Part shown: positions 37,525-46,047 of the stretch, piece after piece
Numbering within the stretch: position 1 is the stretch's first letter
Layout of the letters: every line of letters starts with the position of its first letter
Assembly (NCBI RefSeq): GCF_024707105.1
Contig: NZ_JANQAJ010000009.1
Span: 372,001-436,000, forward strand
Source: Devosia ginsengisoli
GTDB taxonomy: Bacteria; Pseudomonadota; Alphaproteobacteria; Rhizobiales; Devosiaceae
Reading direction: 5' to 3'
DNA: 64,000 nucleotides
The notes under the pieces: generated by a model
The model's input: the letters and a program-made list of their open reading frames with translations, nothing else
Database searches by the model: none
Told to the model about the DNA's origin: nothing
Position numbers and translations under genes: made by a program

Positions 37525-38052
37525 ATGAAAATCACGACTGTTCTGGCGCCAGCCGCCATCTTCGTTCTGGCAATGCCCACGCATGCTCAGGACGCCACCG
37601 CCAGCTTCATTGACAGCGACGGCGCCCAAGTCGGTAGCGTGACGCTGACCCGAGGCGATGGCGGCGTCACCATAGAAGGCCATCTCATGGGCATTTCCGC
37701 TGGCGAACACGGCTTCCATTTTCACGCGACGGGCGATTGCGATCCGGGCAGCGCCTTTGAATCGGCAGGCGATCATTTCAATCCGACCGATCACCAGCAT
37801 GGACTGGAAAATCCGCAAGGCCCGCACTCGGGAGATTTGCCCAATGTCACGGCGGCCGAAGATGGAACCGTAGCCGTTGATCTCACAACCGACATGATCT
37901 CATTGACCGAAGGCGATCCAGCCTATGTTTTCGATGCAGATGGTACGGCGCTGGTTGTGCACGCTGGCCCTGACGACATGGTGACAGACCCATCCGGCAA
38001 TTCGGGCGACCGCATCGCCTGCGCGGTCATCGGAGCCCCCGCCGCCTTGTAA
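37525..38052 (+). CDS. sodC: Periplasmic Cu/Zn superoxide dismutase
   Basis: Enzyme of 175 residues that dismutates superoxide in the periplasm. Signal peptide KITTVLAPAAIFVLAMPTHAQ. Copper ligands are in GEHGFHFHATGDCD; the zinc region is HFNPTDHQHGLENPQGPHSGDLPN; the last copper His and the conserved disulfide Cys are in VVHAGPDDM and RIACAVIG. The start at 37525 follows AAGGAGCATC. A terminator follows. Confidence 0.95.
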   Translation: MKITTVLAPAAIFVLAMPTHAQDATASFIDSDGAQVGSVTLTRGDGGVTIEGHLMGISAGEHGFHFHATGDCDPGSAFESAGDHFNPTDHQHGLENPQGPHSGDLPNVTAAEDGTVAVDLTTDMISLTEGDPAYVFDADGTALVVHAGPDDMVTDPSGNSGDRIACAVIGAPAAL

Positions 38053-38083
38053 CTGTCGCGGCGTTGGGCATTGTCCTTACCCG

Positions 38084-38115
38084 CACAAGGCCCGGCATTA
38101 CGTCGGGCCTTTGTG
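38084..38115. terminator. Bidirectional terminator between sodC and csbD-like genes
   Basis: CACAAGGCCCG (38084-38094) pairs with CGGGCCTTTGTG (38104-38115). The two genes converge on it. Confidence 0.8.
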
Positions 38116-38134
38116 TTATACATATGTACGAATA

Positions 38135-38338
38135 TCACCAGTTCTGACGGCTATACCAGTCGTCAACATCCTTCCTGACGTCATCTTTGGCCTTGCCGTA
38201 GCGTTCCTGAATCTTGCCTTCGAGTTGCTCGCGATTGCCGTTGATCTGGGCGATGTCGTCATCCGTGAGCTTGCCCCATTGCTCCTTCACCTTGCCCGCC
38301 ATCTGCTTCCAGCTACCTTCGACGCGATTCCAGTCCAT
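38135..38338 (-). CDS. CsbD family stress protein
   Basis: Protein of 67 residues. The whole chain is a CsbD domain: MDWNRVEGSWKQMAGKVKEQWG, then LEGKIQERYGKAKDDVRKDVDDW. These small hydrophilic proteins are induced by general stress, with no known biochemical activity. Likely monocistronic; convergent with sodC. Confidence 0.9.
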   Translation of the reverse strand: MDWNRVEGSWKQMAGKVKEQWGKLTDDDIAQINGNREQLEGKIQERYGKAKDDVRKDVDDWYSRQNW

Positions 38339-38632
38339 AATGGTCTCCTCTCATTGTGTGAGTGGACAACGCCTAAAATTGGGTGCCGTTCCGTCCATGG
38401 CGAGCCATCCGACATGCTGGCACATTTCGTGAAGACAGGCGGAACGCGTGCTCGAACTGCTCTTTGGCCTCCAGTTCCCACGGGGGCCATCACGCCAGAC
38501 CGCCTTACCGAACAGGATTCTCGATACAAATATCCGCTTCCCCGGCAGTCGCGGCCGCCACAGGGGTTTGAGCTACCACCGCGTTAGCTCTCCACCGCTA
38601 GCCGGCAAAACTGGGGTCAATTGGTATAGACC
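38339..38632. other. Intergenic stretch, left edge of a probable integrated element
   Basis: No gene or hairpin recognised. It separates the chromosomal-looking csbD gene from the recombinase gene, so an attachment site would be expected in or near it, but no direct repeat with the right side could be fixed by eye. Confidence 0.3.
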
Positions 38633-39849
38633 TCAATCGCTCTTTGATGCTGGCCCGTCGCGATCGTCGTCAACGCGATGGGCGGCATTCCTGGCCTCGC
38701 GCTGGCGTTGCGCACGCGCAATATTGGCTGCAATCTCCTTGGGATCCCGGGGATCAACTAAGCCGTCAAGATGGCGGCGCACCTCTTTGGCCGATAGTGC
38801 AGGACGGCTCGTATCACGCTTGAAAACCGGTTCGGGCATGTCCTCAATTACAAAGCCTGGCTCCTGATCTGGTGCCGCCGGGTTGGTAGGGTCCGGGGAC
38901 AACATTTTCGGCGCTCTTTCGTACCCAAGCTTGCCTGCAGGCGGAACGGGCTCATTTTGCGGCACGACAACCGCACGGGCTACAGCCTTGCGTTTGTGGC
39001 CGACGCCGGCACGCGCGTAATGGGTGTGGGCGGTGCGCACCGACAAGTGCCCGCACAGGAGCGCGATTTCCGGGGGAGACAGTCCCGCCGCGGCCCAGGA
39101 GGCAATCGCCACGTGACGAAAGCTATAGAGCGAGAGGACACGAGTGCCGATACGTTCGCAGGCGCGCTCGAGCTGCCCGGCCAGGCATTTCTGCCATTTG
39201 GCGAATTCGCGCTTGCTCAGATCATGGTCGATCATGCGCAGGAGCAGGTCGACGCCAGCTCGGACGTCCTCGTGCATCTCGGATAGATTCAGCTTGCGGG
39301 TCGGCGTCTGGCCCGGGCGCTTCTTGGCATTGGGAAGGGTGAGCCATGCTCCGTCGAATGTTGCGCCCCGCAGTTCGATGGGCCGGAATCCGCTATGCCC
39401 CGCCACGAGGACAAAGAGCGCGGCAAGTATCGAATTCGATTTTCGTATTTGAGTCCATGGCGCTTGAGTTCGTAAAATAGCGCCCTTGCTTCGGCGTCTG
39501 CGGCATCGACCACCTTTTTGGCCGACGTGCGTCGCTTCTCTTTGGGGATTGTTGCCTTTCGCGCCGTAAGTGCGGCATCGACCTTTTCCCAGGCCGTCGG
39601 GAAGCTGGCGCCCCGCCCGGCGGCCTCCATTTCCTCGGCAAGAGCATAGCGGAGATCGGCGCGATAGCGGGGGATCGACCGGCGCGCGAGCGGTCCGCTC
39701 TGTCGCTGAACGGCGGCAAGGGCATCTTCGGGCAGGGCATCAGGAAAGAGCATCATGGCATCGGCAAGCCAGCGACGGCCGATGCGCAGATGATCTTCTA
39801 TCGTATCGGGGGCAGCGGGCCCTGAGGGCGGCAAGTGGTGGCGCGGCAT
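38633..39849 (-). pseudogene. Tyrosine recombinase/integrase, frameshifted
   Basis: Site-specific recombinase of about 400 residues in two frames. The N-terminal part (39849 down to about 39430) looks like a core-binding domain (EDHLRIGRRWLADAM, IPRYRADLRYALAEEM). The catalytic part continues in another frame with HSGFRPIELRG (first Arg), LYSFRHVAIASWAAAG (second Arg), LLCGHLS (His) and HTHYAR (nucleophile Tyr). The join is near GAAAATCGAATTCG at 39430-39445. The C-terminal 90 residues are polar and probably disordered. It would have mobilised the adjacent element; as written it is inactive. Confidence 0.8.
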
Positions 39850-39957
39850 GTCGATCTGTCAATTGCATTACTCCACGAATGTATCATGCAAAGTCGCATT
39901 ACTCCATGAATTTATGTTCCATCCAGCCAAGGGCTTTTGGCCTCTCGGATCACCGTT

Positions 39958-40001
39958 TGATCATCAGGTGATCAACACCTGATCGACAGATGGTCAACAA
40001 G
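39958..40001. repeat. Array A of 11-bp direct repeats (iteron-like)
   Basis: Four units abut with no gaps: TGATCATCAGG, TGATCAACACC, TGATCGACAGA, TGGTCAACAAG. The period of one DNA turn suggests a protein stacking on one face. Confidence 0.75.
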
Positions 40002-40032
40002 CCAAAGGGCTCCAGAAGGAGTGAACGCTTGA

Positions 40033-40087
40033 TGATCGACATTTGATCTACATCCGACCAACAACCTGCCACCATCTGATCAACAAG
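40033..40087. repeat. Array B of 11-bp direct repeats (iteron-like)
   Basis: Five abutting units: TGATCGACATT, TGATCTACATC, CGACCAACAAC, a decayed CTGCCACCATC, and TGATCAACAAG. Same consensus (TGATCAACA plus two free bases) and same strand as array A, 31 bases further on. GCCAAGGG-like words flank the arrays (39926, 40002, 40133). Confidence 0.75.
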
Positions 40088-40129
40088 CTCCCGTCAGGTT
40101 CCGCGATTTTTCCAAACTGGTCACCCGGG

Positions 40130-41107
40130 TTAGCCAAGGGATGGTGCCTCGTCGAAGATGTCACCGAGCAGCGAGCGGCGCGTTGAGATCATGATCGCGC
40201 GCTCCCCGAAGCGGGCAATGACCGGTCGGCTGCGGCAGGGGTGGTCCCTGTCGCGGCGCGGAACGGAAGCCTGGGGATGGTTGATCCAATCGGCCCCCGC
40301 GATAGGAATCCGGGACAACATATGTCGCCGCGCGGCTGACGAGGGCAGCACGAGAACAACGAGGCCGCCAAAATAGACATTTGCCGCAATGGCGCGCGTC
40401 CAGATCGGTCGGGCCTCGGTCCTGTAGCGCTCCAAGGTGACCATCTGGTCGATCTCGATAAACCCGATAACCATCGACTGGTCGCGGACCGTCAAAAGGA
40501 GGCTGGCATCGCCGTTATCCGCTTTGCTGGCTTTGACAACAACCGCGCAGGTAAGGCCGAGAAATCTCGAAAGGGGATCGCGGGTATCCGCCAGAGCAAA
40601 CCGGTCATCGCGGGGACGGTCAATGATTTGGGGAACGGAGCGGATGATTTCGTTTCGCCATGCGAGGCGGGGCGCTTCAACCACGGCTTTGAGCTGGACG
40701 GCAACGTTGGGGGGTGACGGCATCCACCTATGCCGCACCGATGGGACCGGAGTTGGCCTTGCTACACGCGCGGCCCTGAGCAGCGCCCGGTCATCGACGA
40801 TCCTGGGTGGATTCCCGGCAAGCCCATTTCGCAGATAGTCATGGACAGCATCGGGGTCGCGGCGAAACCAGCGTGCTGTTGTACTGGCCGCGACGGCGCT
40901 TGAGCGAAAAAGAAGCGTTCTGAGTCCGTGCTCGGGGATGTCGCGAACCAGTTTGACGGCGTCCGCATAATTGCGCAATGCGCCCCGCGACAGTCCGAGC
41001 CGCGCCGCCAGATCGGCTTCGAATGCCAGCCTAGCATCATCCGGTTGGCGTGACCGCACTATGGCGGCCAGACGGCCCAGGACTGCCCATTTTCGAATAC
41101 GTTCCAT
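40130..41107 (-). CDS. Unknown element-encoded protein with a possible HTH near the N-terminus
   Basis: Protein of 325 residues, not recognised. Residues about 27-50 (FEADLAARLGLSRGALRNYADAVKLV) look like a helix-turn-helix. The middle (residues 110-230) contains mixed alpha/beta segments such as FLGLTCAVVVKASKADNGDA and MVIGFIEIDQMVTLERY; the C-terminus is Arg-rich. The iteron-like arrays lie just beyond its stop, and a perfect 16-base palindrome lies 63 bases before its start. It could be the DNA-binding controller or replication protein of the element; this is inferred from position only. Confidence 0.6.
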   Translation of the reverse strand: MERIRKWAVLGRLAAIVRSRQPDDARLAFEADLAARLGLSRGALRNYADAVKLVRDIPEHGLRTLLFRSSAVAASTTARWFRRDPDAVHDYLRNGLAGNPPRIVDDRALLRAARVARPTPVPSVRHRWMPSPPNVAVQLKAVVEAPRLAWRNEIIRSVPQIIDRPRDDRFALADTRDPLSRFLGLTCAVVVKASKADNGDASLLLTVRDQSMVIGFIEIDQMVTLERYRTEARPIWTRAIAANVYFGGLVVLVLPSSAARRHMLSRIPIAGADWINHPQASVPRRDRDHPCRSRPVIARFGERAIMISTRRSLLGDIFDEAPSLG

Positions 41108-41170
41108 GCCGATTTAGCTGCACGAACTGCACGCTGTTGACAAGTCGGGGTGTCCATCACACAATGACGC

Positions 41171-41186
41171 TAATGAAATTTCATTA
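41171..41186. promoter_or_regulatory. Perfect 16-bp palindrome, probable operator
   Basis: TAATGAAATTTCATTA lies in the divergent gap between the unknown 325-residue gene and the rightward three-gene set, 12 bases before the ATG at 41199. Confidence 0.6.
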
Positions 41187-41198
41187 TCACTCAAATTG

Positions 41199-41678
41199 AT
41201 GATTGACTTGGACCATCATCGCCGTTTTATCGAGGCGCTTAAGTCGCGCTGGGATGCTGTGGGCGGACCCGTGTCGCTCACGAGCTTTCTCAATGAGTGC
41301 CGGTTGGTGATTGCGCCGCTTCTGGTGCGCCGGGTTCCCTGGTCATGGATCGCGCCGCGGGTGGTTGCCGTCTACCTGAACCCCAGCGCCAATGTGCCGG
41401 TCGATGTTGCGCCGCTCGGAGTGGCAGAGAAGAAGACGCTGATCCAGCTTTATTCGAGGACGACCCTGCGCAACCAGCGCCTTGGGCTTGACGCCGCACG
41501 TGCCATCGCGCCTGAACCGGCTCCTGCGGTTTCCATCGCGGCTCCGGTGCATGCGGAAACAAAGATTCACCCGCCCAAGCCGCCGCAGATGGGCGATCCC
41601 CCCGATGAGCGCCGCGCGCGACGGGCCCGCATTCGCCAGGGTGCCGATATCAGCAAACGACTTGGACAATTTGAGTGA
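41199..41678 (+). CDS. Unknown small element protein (possible TraK-like position)
   Basis: Protein of 159 residues, not recognised by family. The N-terminal 60 residues are helical (HRRFIEALKSRWDAVGGPVS, FLNECRLVIAPLLVRRVPWSW); the C-terminal third is Pro/Arg-rich. A TTG at 41196 could add one residue. Size and order relative to the ParA-like and following genes resemble the traK-traL-traM set of IncP-type transfer regions, where the first gene encodes an oriT-binding protein. No sequence similarity is claimed. Confidence 0.5.
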   Translation: MIDLDHHRRFIEALKSRWDAVGGPVSLTSFLNECRLVIAPLLVRRVPWSWIAPRVVAVYLNPSANVPVDVAPLGVAEKKTLIQLYSRTTLRNQRLGLDAARAIAPEPAPAVSIAAPVHAETKIHPPKPPQMGDPPDERRARRARIRQGADISKRLGQFE

Positions 41679-42508
41679 GCATCATGAGTTATCCTTTTCC
41701 CACCCTTTCTATCCCTGCTGGCACCCGTATCGGCTTTTTTGTGACGGTAAGCCCCAAGAAATCCGCAAAGACAACGGTATCGCGTATTGCGGCAAACGAG
41801 TTTGCTGATGGCGGATTTGAGCTGGTCGTTCTCCAGCACGACATCCACCACCTGCTCGAGTGCTTTGCGCCGACGGTACGGATCGATCTCGCCAAGGCCT
41901 CGCAGATCATGCGCGGCAAGACGTCGATCGATCTCCACAATCACTCGCCGTTGAGCGACGCCCTTTTGTCGCTTCCCGACCACCCCCGCCGCGTTGTCTT
42001 GCTCGACGCCTCGGCTCAGGGCTCGGAGCGCATCGGCTCGATCCTGAACGCCGGCCGGTTCAACAAGTGGCTGGCCAACCGGGGAATTCACGCCATGTTT
42101 GCCGTTCCGATGCGCCCTATCCACGATTCCGCGCTCGGTGCCGTCACCATGATCGAGGAACTTCATGCGGTGATGCCCGATCATTTCGTCGTGCCGGTGC
42201 CGGTCTGCGATCCCGACGATCTCGCATTGTTGCCCAAGGACCATCCGTTCTTCGATGCAATCAAGTTGGCCCGCCATGGTGTTATCCATCTGCCGGCGCT
42301 TGGTGAGGAGATCGCTGCCGGCCTCGAACGTCTGGAACGCCCGCTCAGCGAGATTGCCGATCCCGACAGCGAGGAGACCCTCAAATATATCGTGGAAGCG
42401 TCCGGTCACGACCGCCTGGTCTCTGGCCTTATTTCCGAAGGGGCGCAGCAATTGGTTTCGGCTTTTGAAAGCGCCATTGCCCCTTTGGAATTGGCGCCGG
42501 GCGGGTAA
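41675..42508 (+). CDS. ParA/MinD-like P-loop ATPase of the element
   Basis: Protein of 277 residues. Near residue 20 the pattern FFVTVSPKKSAKTTVSRIAAN fits a deviant Walker A (Lys-Lys-x-x-Lys-Thr-Thr) of the ParA/MinD/TraL class, but lacks the usual double glycine. LVVLQHDIHHLL and RRVVLLDASAQGSER follow at the positions of the family's second and third nucleotide-site strands. It starts with GTG overlapping the stop of the preceding gene. Likely a partition or transfer-accessory ATPase for the mobile element; ATP binding should be tested given the altered loop. Confidence 0.55.
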   Translation: MSIMSYPFPTLSIPAGTRIGFFVTVSPKKSAKTTVSRIAANEFADGGFELVVLQHDIHHLLECFAPTVRIDLAKASQIMRGKTSIDLHNHSPLSDALLSLPDHPRRVVLLDASAQGSERIGSILNAGRFNKWLANRGIHAMFAVPMRPIHDSALGAVTMIEELHAVMPDHFVVPVPVCDPDDLALLPKDHPFFDAIKLARHGVIHLPALGEEIAAGLERLERPLSEIADPDSEETLKYIVEASGHDRLVSGLISEGAQQLVSAFESAIAPLELAPGG

Positions 42509-42570
42509 GGCTCGGCGCACCGGCCCGACCGCCCATTTCCCGTCGCTGGGTACGCTGGGCGACTTCTCAC

Positions 42571-43053
42571 ATGGAAGCGGGCCACTACAGATGGATGAAT
42601 GGCCTGGCATCCGCTGCCGGATATCTGTCCGAAACGGAACTTGACGACCTTTTCCGGGCAATGCGGCGCAGGCTTGAGCGCAGTGACGATGCCGCGCTCG
42701 CCTGGCTTGCTGAACAGCAGGGCGGGAAGAAGTTTGCAAGGCGCTATCCCAAGCTGTCTTCGGCCTCGATCAGACAGGTTAATACCCGGTGGCGAGGCGC
42801 CACCCGCCGCGCCATAATGCGTATCAATCGTTCGAGACCGCTGCGGTCAGGCCATGATGTCGAGCTTGAGCGACTTCTGCTCCGGCTATCGCCTTGGCGG
42901 TTGATCGCTATCCACGTCTGCTTCTGGCGCCATCGGGTGCTGGATACCTACTGGAGGCGGCGCGCCAGACGCTTGTCGAAGCGGATCTCCAGGTCAATCA
43001 GAGAGGATGCCAGGCGCTTCTGGCACTGGATTTCACAGGCAAGACAACGCTGA
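42571..43053 (+). CDS. Unknown basic protein of the element
   Basis: Protein of 160 residues, very rich in Arg (about one in five in the C-terminal half), with a helical N-terminus (LSETELDDLFRAMRRRLERS). Not recognised. It is the third gene of the rightward set and has the size expected of a TraM-like partner. Its basic tail suggests nucleic-acid or membrane contact. Confidence 0.5.
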   Translation: MEAGHYRWMNGLASAAGYLSETELDDLFRAMRRRLERSDDAALAWLAEQQGGKKFARRYPKLSSASIRQVNTRWRGATRRAIMRINRSRPLRSGHDVELERLLLRLSPWRLIAIHVCFWRHRVLDTYWRRRARRLSKRISRSIREDARRFWHWISQARQR

Positions 43054-43082
43054 AACGGCGGTCGAACAGACAGCAGATTGAT

Positions 43083-43252
43083 TCATGAACCCGCTGCTAT
43101 TGCGACTCCCCCGATAAAAGGCGCTGCGCCGGTATTCGACCGGTCAGTCAGCGCGGTGAAGCCGAAGGTGGCGTAGAGGTCTGCGGCCTTTCCGTTAATT
43201 GCGTCGGCAAATATGGCATGTGCGCAGCCTCGGCCACGGTCCCGAGTCATCA
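43083..43252 (-). pseudogene. C-terminal fragment of a GNAT acetyltransferase
   Basis: Leftward codons read TRDRGRGCAHAIFADAINGK and then ADLYATFGFTAL before a stop at 43083, the acetyl-CoA loop and final helix of a GNAT enzyme. The N-terminal two thirds are missing. The fragment starts exactly where the phosphatase gene stops, marking a recombination junction. Confidence 0.6.
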
Positions 43253-43830
43253 GCTCAGGAACGTGACTTTCCCGTCCGCAAGGCAGGCCAGCCCGCCATC
43301 GGGCACCGCAAGCCGCAGCGCCTCGTGACGCGGCACTCCAAGATAAACTCCCATGAGCACGCGACCTGCGACCCCGTGCGATACGGCTATAGTGGAACCG
43401 GAAACCGACTTCAGCCAGGCTCCAAGCCGGGCGCTCGCACCCTCGAAGCTCTCGCCATCGGGAGCTCTGAAGAACCAGTCAAAGGCCTCTGCACCGTCCA
43501 GCGCACCTGGGTATTCAATGCTAATCTCGTATGCTGTCATCCCGTCCCAGGAGCCGAAGCTGACCTCAGCCAGCCGATCGTCGGTCTTGAGGCTCATCTG
43601 GGACATGTTCGCGAGCAGGCGTGATGCCGTAACCTGCGCTCGTTCCAGCGGGCTGACATGACACTGCAGGGGTTCGTCCCTGCCTTCGAGTGCGTTGAGC
43701 AGCACTTGCCCCATCCGGTCGACCTGCCCCAGCCCATATTCCGTAAGGGGGAATTCTGCAGGCCCTGCAGTCGCCCCAGTGTGTTCCAGACTGTCTGACC
43801 ATGTCGCACGAGATAAATCACCTGACCCAT
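43250..43830 (-). pseudogene. Histidine phosphatase (phosphoglycerate mutase-like), frameshifted
   Basis: Protein of about 193 residues. It begins at 43830 with MGQVIYLVRHGQTVWNTLGR, which holds the phospho-acceptor His of the RHG motif. The frame then changes at a run of five G (43747-43751) and continues with LTEYGLGQVDRMGQ, HVSPLERAQVTASRL, EVSFGSWDGMTAYEI and STIAVSHGVAGRVLMG with the second catalytic His. A sixth G restores one intact frame (NSPLTEYG). Either a sequencing slip or a recent inactivation. Confidence 0.8.
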
Positions 43831-44022
43831 GATCAAAATACCTGTTCCGCACCTTGCTCTTGGCCGCCGTGCCGGCAATTGACTATCTACAGCGAAAAAT
43901 TGAGAAACATCTACATTTGAACGCCAGGTACAGAGGGGCAAAATGAGAGTGACTGGCGCTCGCCGTTATAGGGCGATAACGTTTGCTACGGATACACTCC
44001 GTCACTCCTCCATCCGGCATCA

Positions 44023-44530
44023 TCACGCGCCGGTGGAAGGCAGGCTGCCAAACAGCGTGTTTAAGCCCTCGGCCATCGTCGGATCGGCGAGAATGGCATC
44101 ACGCAGTGTAAGGCAGTTGTCCGAGCATGGCGGCCTGCACCACTGCCATCACTTCACCCGACCGTCCCGTCACCTGCTTGACATCGGCGGACAACAACAC
44201 CTCGATGCCGTCCGCCTCCAGGATGGCCACCGCCTGTGAAACATCGGCGTCTTTGCGCGCAACAGCCGGACGCCATGATCGATGGCCGTTACGCGGCTGC
44301 CGAAGCGCCGATAGGCCTGGGCGAGTTCGAGGCCGACATACCCCCCGCCAATCACAATCAGATGGCCTGGCAGGCGATCCAGTCGAGTGCCTCGATATGG
44401 GTAGGCGGTTCAGCCTCGTCGAGACCCGGAATTGGCGGGATGTTGGGATGCGTGCCCAGATTGAGGAATAGTTTTTCGGCGGCAAGTCGCCACGTTCCGC
44501 CATCCAGACGGGCCAGTTGGCATCAAAGCA
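44023..44530 (-). pseudogene. Decayed NAD(P)/FAD-dependent oxidoreductase (mercuric reductase-like)
   Basis: Leftward remnants of a pyridine-nucleotide disulfide oxidoreductase spread over three frames: LAAEKLFLNLGTHPNIPPIP, then [20 protein letters not shown] (NAD-binding glycine motif), then [20 protein letters not shown], then the C-terminal MLGQLPYTALRDAIL and ADPTMAEGLNTLF. The N-terminal FAD/CxxxxC part and about 150 residues in the middle are gone. At least three frame changes and an internal deletion show true decay. Confidence 0.75.
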
Positions 44531-44833
44531 AGTCCTCAGGTTTCAGGCTTATGGGTACGGAAATGTTCGAGCTGGACAGATGCGGGGCTTTTGTCAGTTT
44601 TGTCGCTTCCGTCAATTCCGGCGCAGCCGGCCACCCGCCCAGAGCGCCCGTTAACCCTTGTTTACTATTTGTTCCGGGCGGGGTTGATTGGATCGGGGAT
44701 CCAGTGGAGCCTAGCTGTGTCGATTCGCACTGCCGAATCGATGTCGGACCGGGGCCGCCGCAAGGCGACCGACCCGCTGTTGACGCAGCAGGCCGGCCTG
44801 ACCAACGCAACCCTGCTAGAACAGGAGTGTACG
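44531..44833. other. Leader region, no supported gene
   Basis: No recognisable protein. It presumably contains the promoter of the AAA+/protease operon. Confidence 0.35.
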
Positions 44834-44920
44834 ATGGCTATGTCCATGTACCGGCGGCGCACCTGCGCCTGCAAGGCCCCGAACACAGTTTCGGGGGTAA
44901 TCCCAACTCCGATCGGGTGA
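44834..44920 (+). CDS. Possible 28-residue leader peptide
   Basis: A short frame (MAMSMYRRRTCACKAPNTVS and eight more residues) starts behind a good AGGAG site at 44823. It contains a Cys-x-Cys pair after three Arg. A hairpin (CCCCGAA 44877-44883, TTCGGGG 44890-44896) lies inside its coding region. It precedes the operon at 45078 and could act in translational control, but similarity to any known leader is not claimed. Confidence 0.35.
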   Translation: MAMSMYRRRTCACKAPNTVSGVIPTPIG

Positions 44921-45077
44921 CCACCGTCCAGGCCGCGGCCTGGATCTGCGTCGGCGCTCCGGGCGCGCGGCGGTCCTGACCGACCCGGCGGGGCGCTGTT
45001 CCTCGCCATGTACCCGGCGCCTCGCCCCTACCCCCATTGGTTTCCCGTCATGTCCGGCCCCGCCGGAGGAGTTTTTC

Positions 45078-45920
45078 ATGTCCCATGCCCATGCGCCCCT
45101 GGCGCCATCGGATCTGCCTGCCCATCCCCTCGAGCATTTGCCGTTCGAGCCCGTCGTCGAACGGCTCACCGCCAAATGGCCCCAGCACCGTGCCACCCTC
45201 TTGTCGGCCTCTCCGGGCTTTGCCCTGATCGCCAGCGTCGATGGCAACTGGCTGCTCGCCCCCTGCGGCCCCGATGCGGATCCTGCCGTGATCGAAGGGC
45301 GTATCGAGCGCTATATGATCAACCGCTTCATCCTGATCACCGGTGCACCCGCGCTCACGATCGCTCAGGCGGCCGCGGCACGCCGCATCGCCCACCAGAC
45401 GCTGAGTGGTCCTGCCGCCATGCCGATCCTGGGGCCCCGCCCTGCCGGCGCCGCGGTCGGACCGTCCGACTATGCCGCGCTCCGCATCATGGTGGGCATG
45501 GCACTGCGCCGCCTCCATAACGAGGGTATCCTGCCAACCAAGGCATCGCCCGAGCAACTGGAAGCCGGCGCACTCGCAGCCGCCGATACTGCGGCCGCCG
45601 CCGCCCTGGCCGCCTACAATCCAATCGCGGCATCCCCCCTCAGGCTCGAAGGCGACCTGCATATTCGCGTCGTGGAGGTGGTGAGCGGTTATGTCCTGCT
45701 CCCGGGCTCCTGCATCGACCTGGCGGCGGGCGGAGACGCCGAGCGCGCCGGCCGGTTGCTGGAAGACAGCCATTCCGGCCTACTGCTGGCCCAGGAGAAC
45801 GGCATCTATTGGCTGCAGCAGCCGATCGGCTTCGTCTCGCTCGACGCCATCGCGGTCTATTGCCTGGGGAACCGCGCGGCGTCGGAGGCGCGCTGGCATT
45901 GGATGACCGAGGTGCCCTAG
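45078..45920 (+). CDS. Unknown protein, first gene of the AAA+/protease operon
   Basis: Protein of 280 residues starting behind GGAGGAG. Not recognised. It is Ala-rich, soluble and without signal peptide. Features are FALIASVDGNWLLAPCGPDA, AALRIMVGMALRRLHNEGIL, and a C-terminal GYVLLPGSCIDLAAGG, QENGIYWLQQPIG and FVSLDAIAVYCLGN. The gap to the protease gene is about 130 bases on the same strand. It may be an adaptor or substrate of the protease. Confidence 0.6.
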   Translation: MSHAHAPLAPSDLPAHPLEHLPFEPVVERLTAKWPQHRATLLSASPGFALIASVDGNWLLAPCGPDADPAVIEGRIERYMINRFILITGAPALTIAQAAAARRIAHQTLSGPAAMPILGPRPAGAAVGPSDYAALRIMVGMALRRLHNEGILPTKASPEQLEAGALAAADTAAAAALAAYNPIAASPLRLEGDLHIRVVEVVSGYVLLPGSCIDLAAGGDAERAGRLLEDSHSGLLLAQENGIYWLQQPIGFVSLDAIAVYCLGNRAASEARWHWMTEVP

Positions 45921-46047
45921 CAGGGCTTGCGCGGCGACGCCTTGTTCGTTCGCCTCACCAGCATGCCACTCGCCCTATGAACCTGCCGTGCTCGAACCAC
46001 GGCATGTCACCGAGACCAATCAATACCCCTCCTCTTCAGGCAGTCCG

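Noticed and set aside
36904..37827. 307-codon leftward frame near sodC
   Set aside because: It covers the N-terminal part of sodC and the small membrane-protein gene in antisense and shows no recognisable fold.
39958..40087. Reading the TGATC repeats as Dam-type methylation clusters or a chromosomal origin
   Set aside because: Alphaproteobacterial chromosomes mainly use CcrM sites (GANTC), no DnaA or origin-type gene is adjacent, and the units extend beyond the GATC core to a shared ACA.
44877..44896. Hairpin in the leader as a terminator
   Set aside because: It has a 7-bp stem but is followed by TAATCC rather than a T tract.
44236..44979. 247-codon rightward frame
   Set aside because: It runs antisense through the decayed flavoprotein and then through the leader region, with no domain and no ribosome site; the short frame at 44834 has better support.
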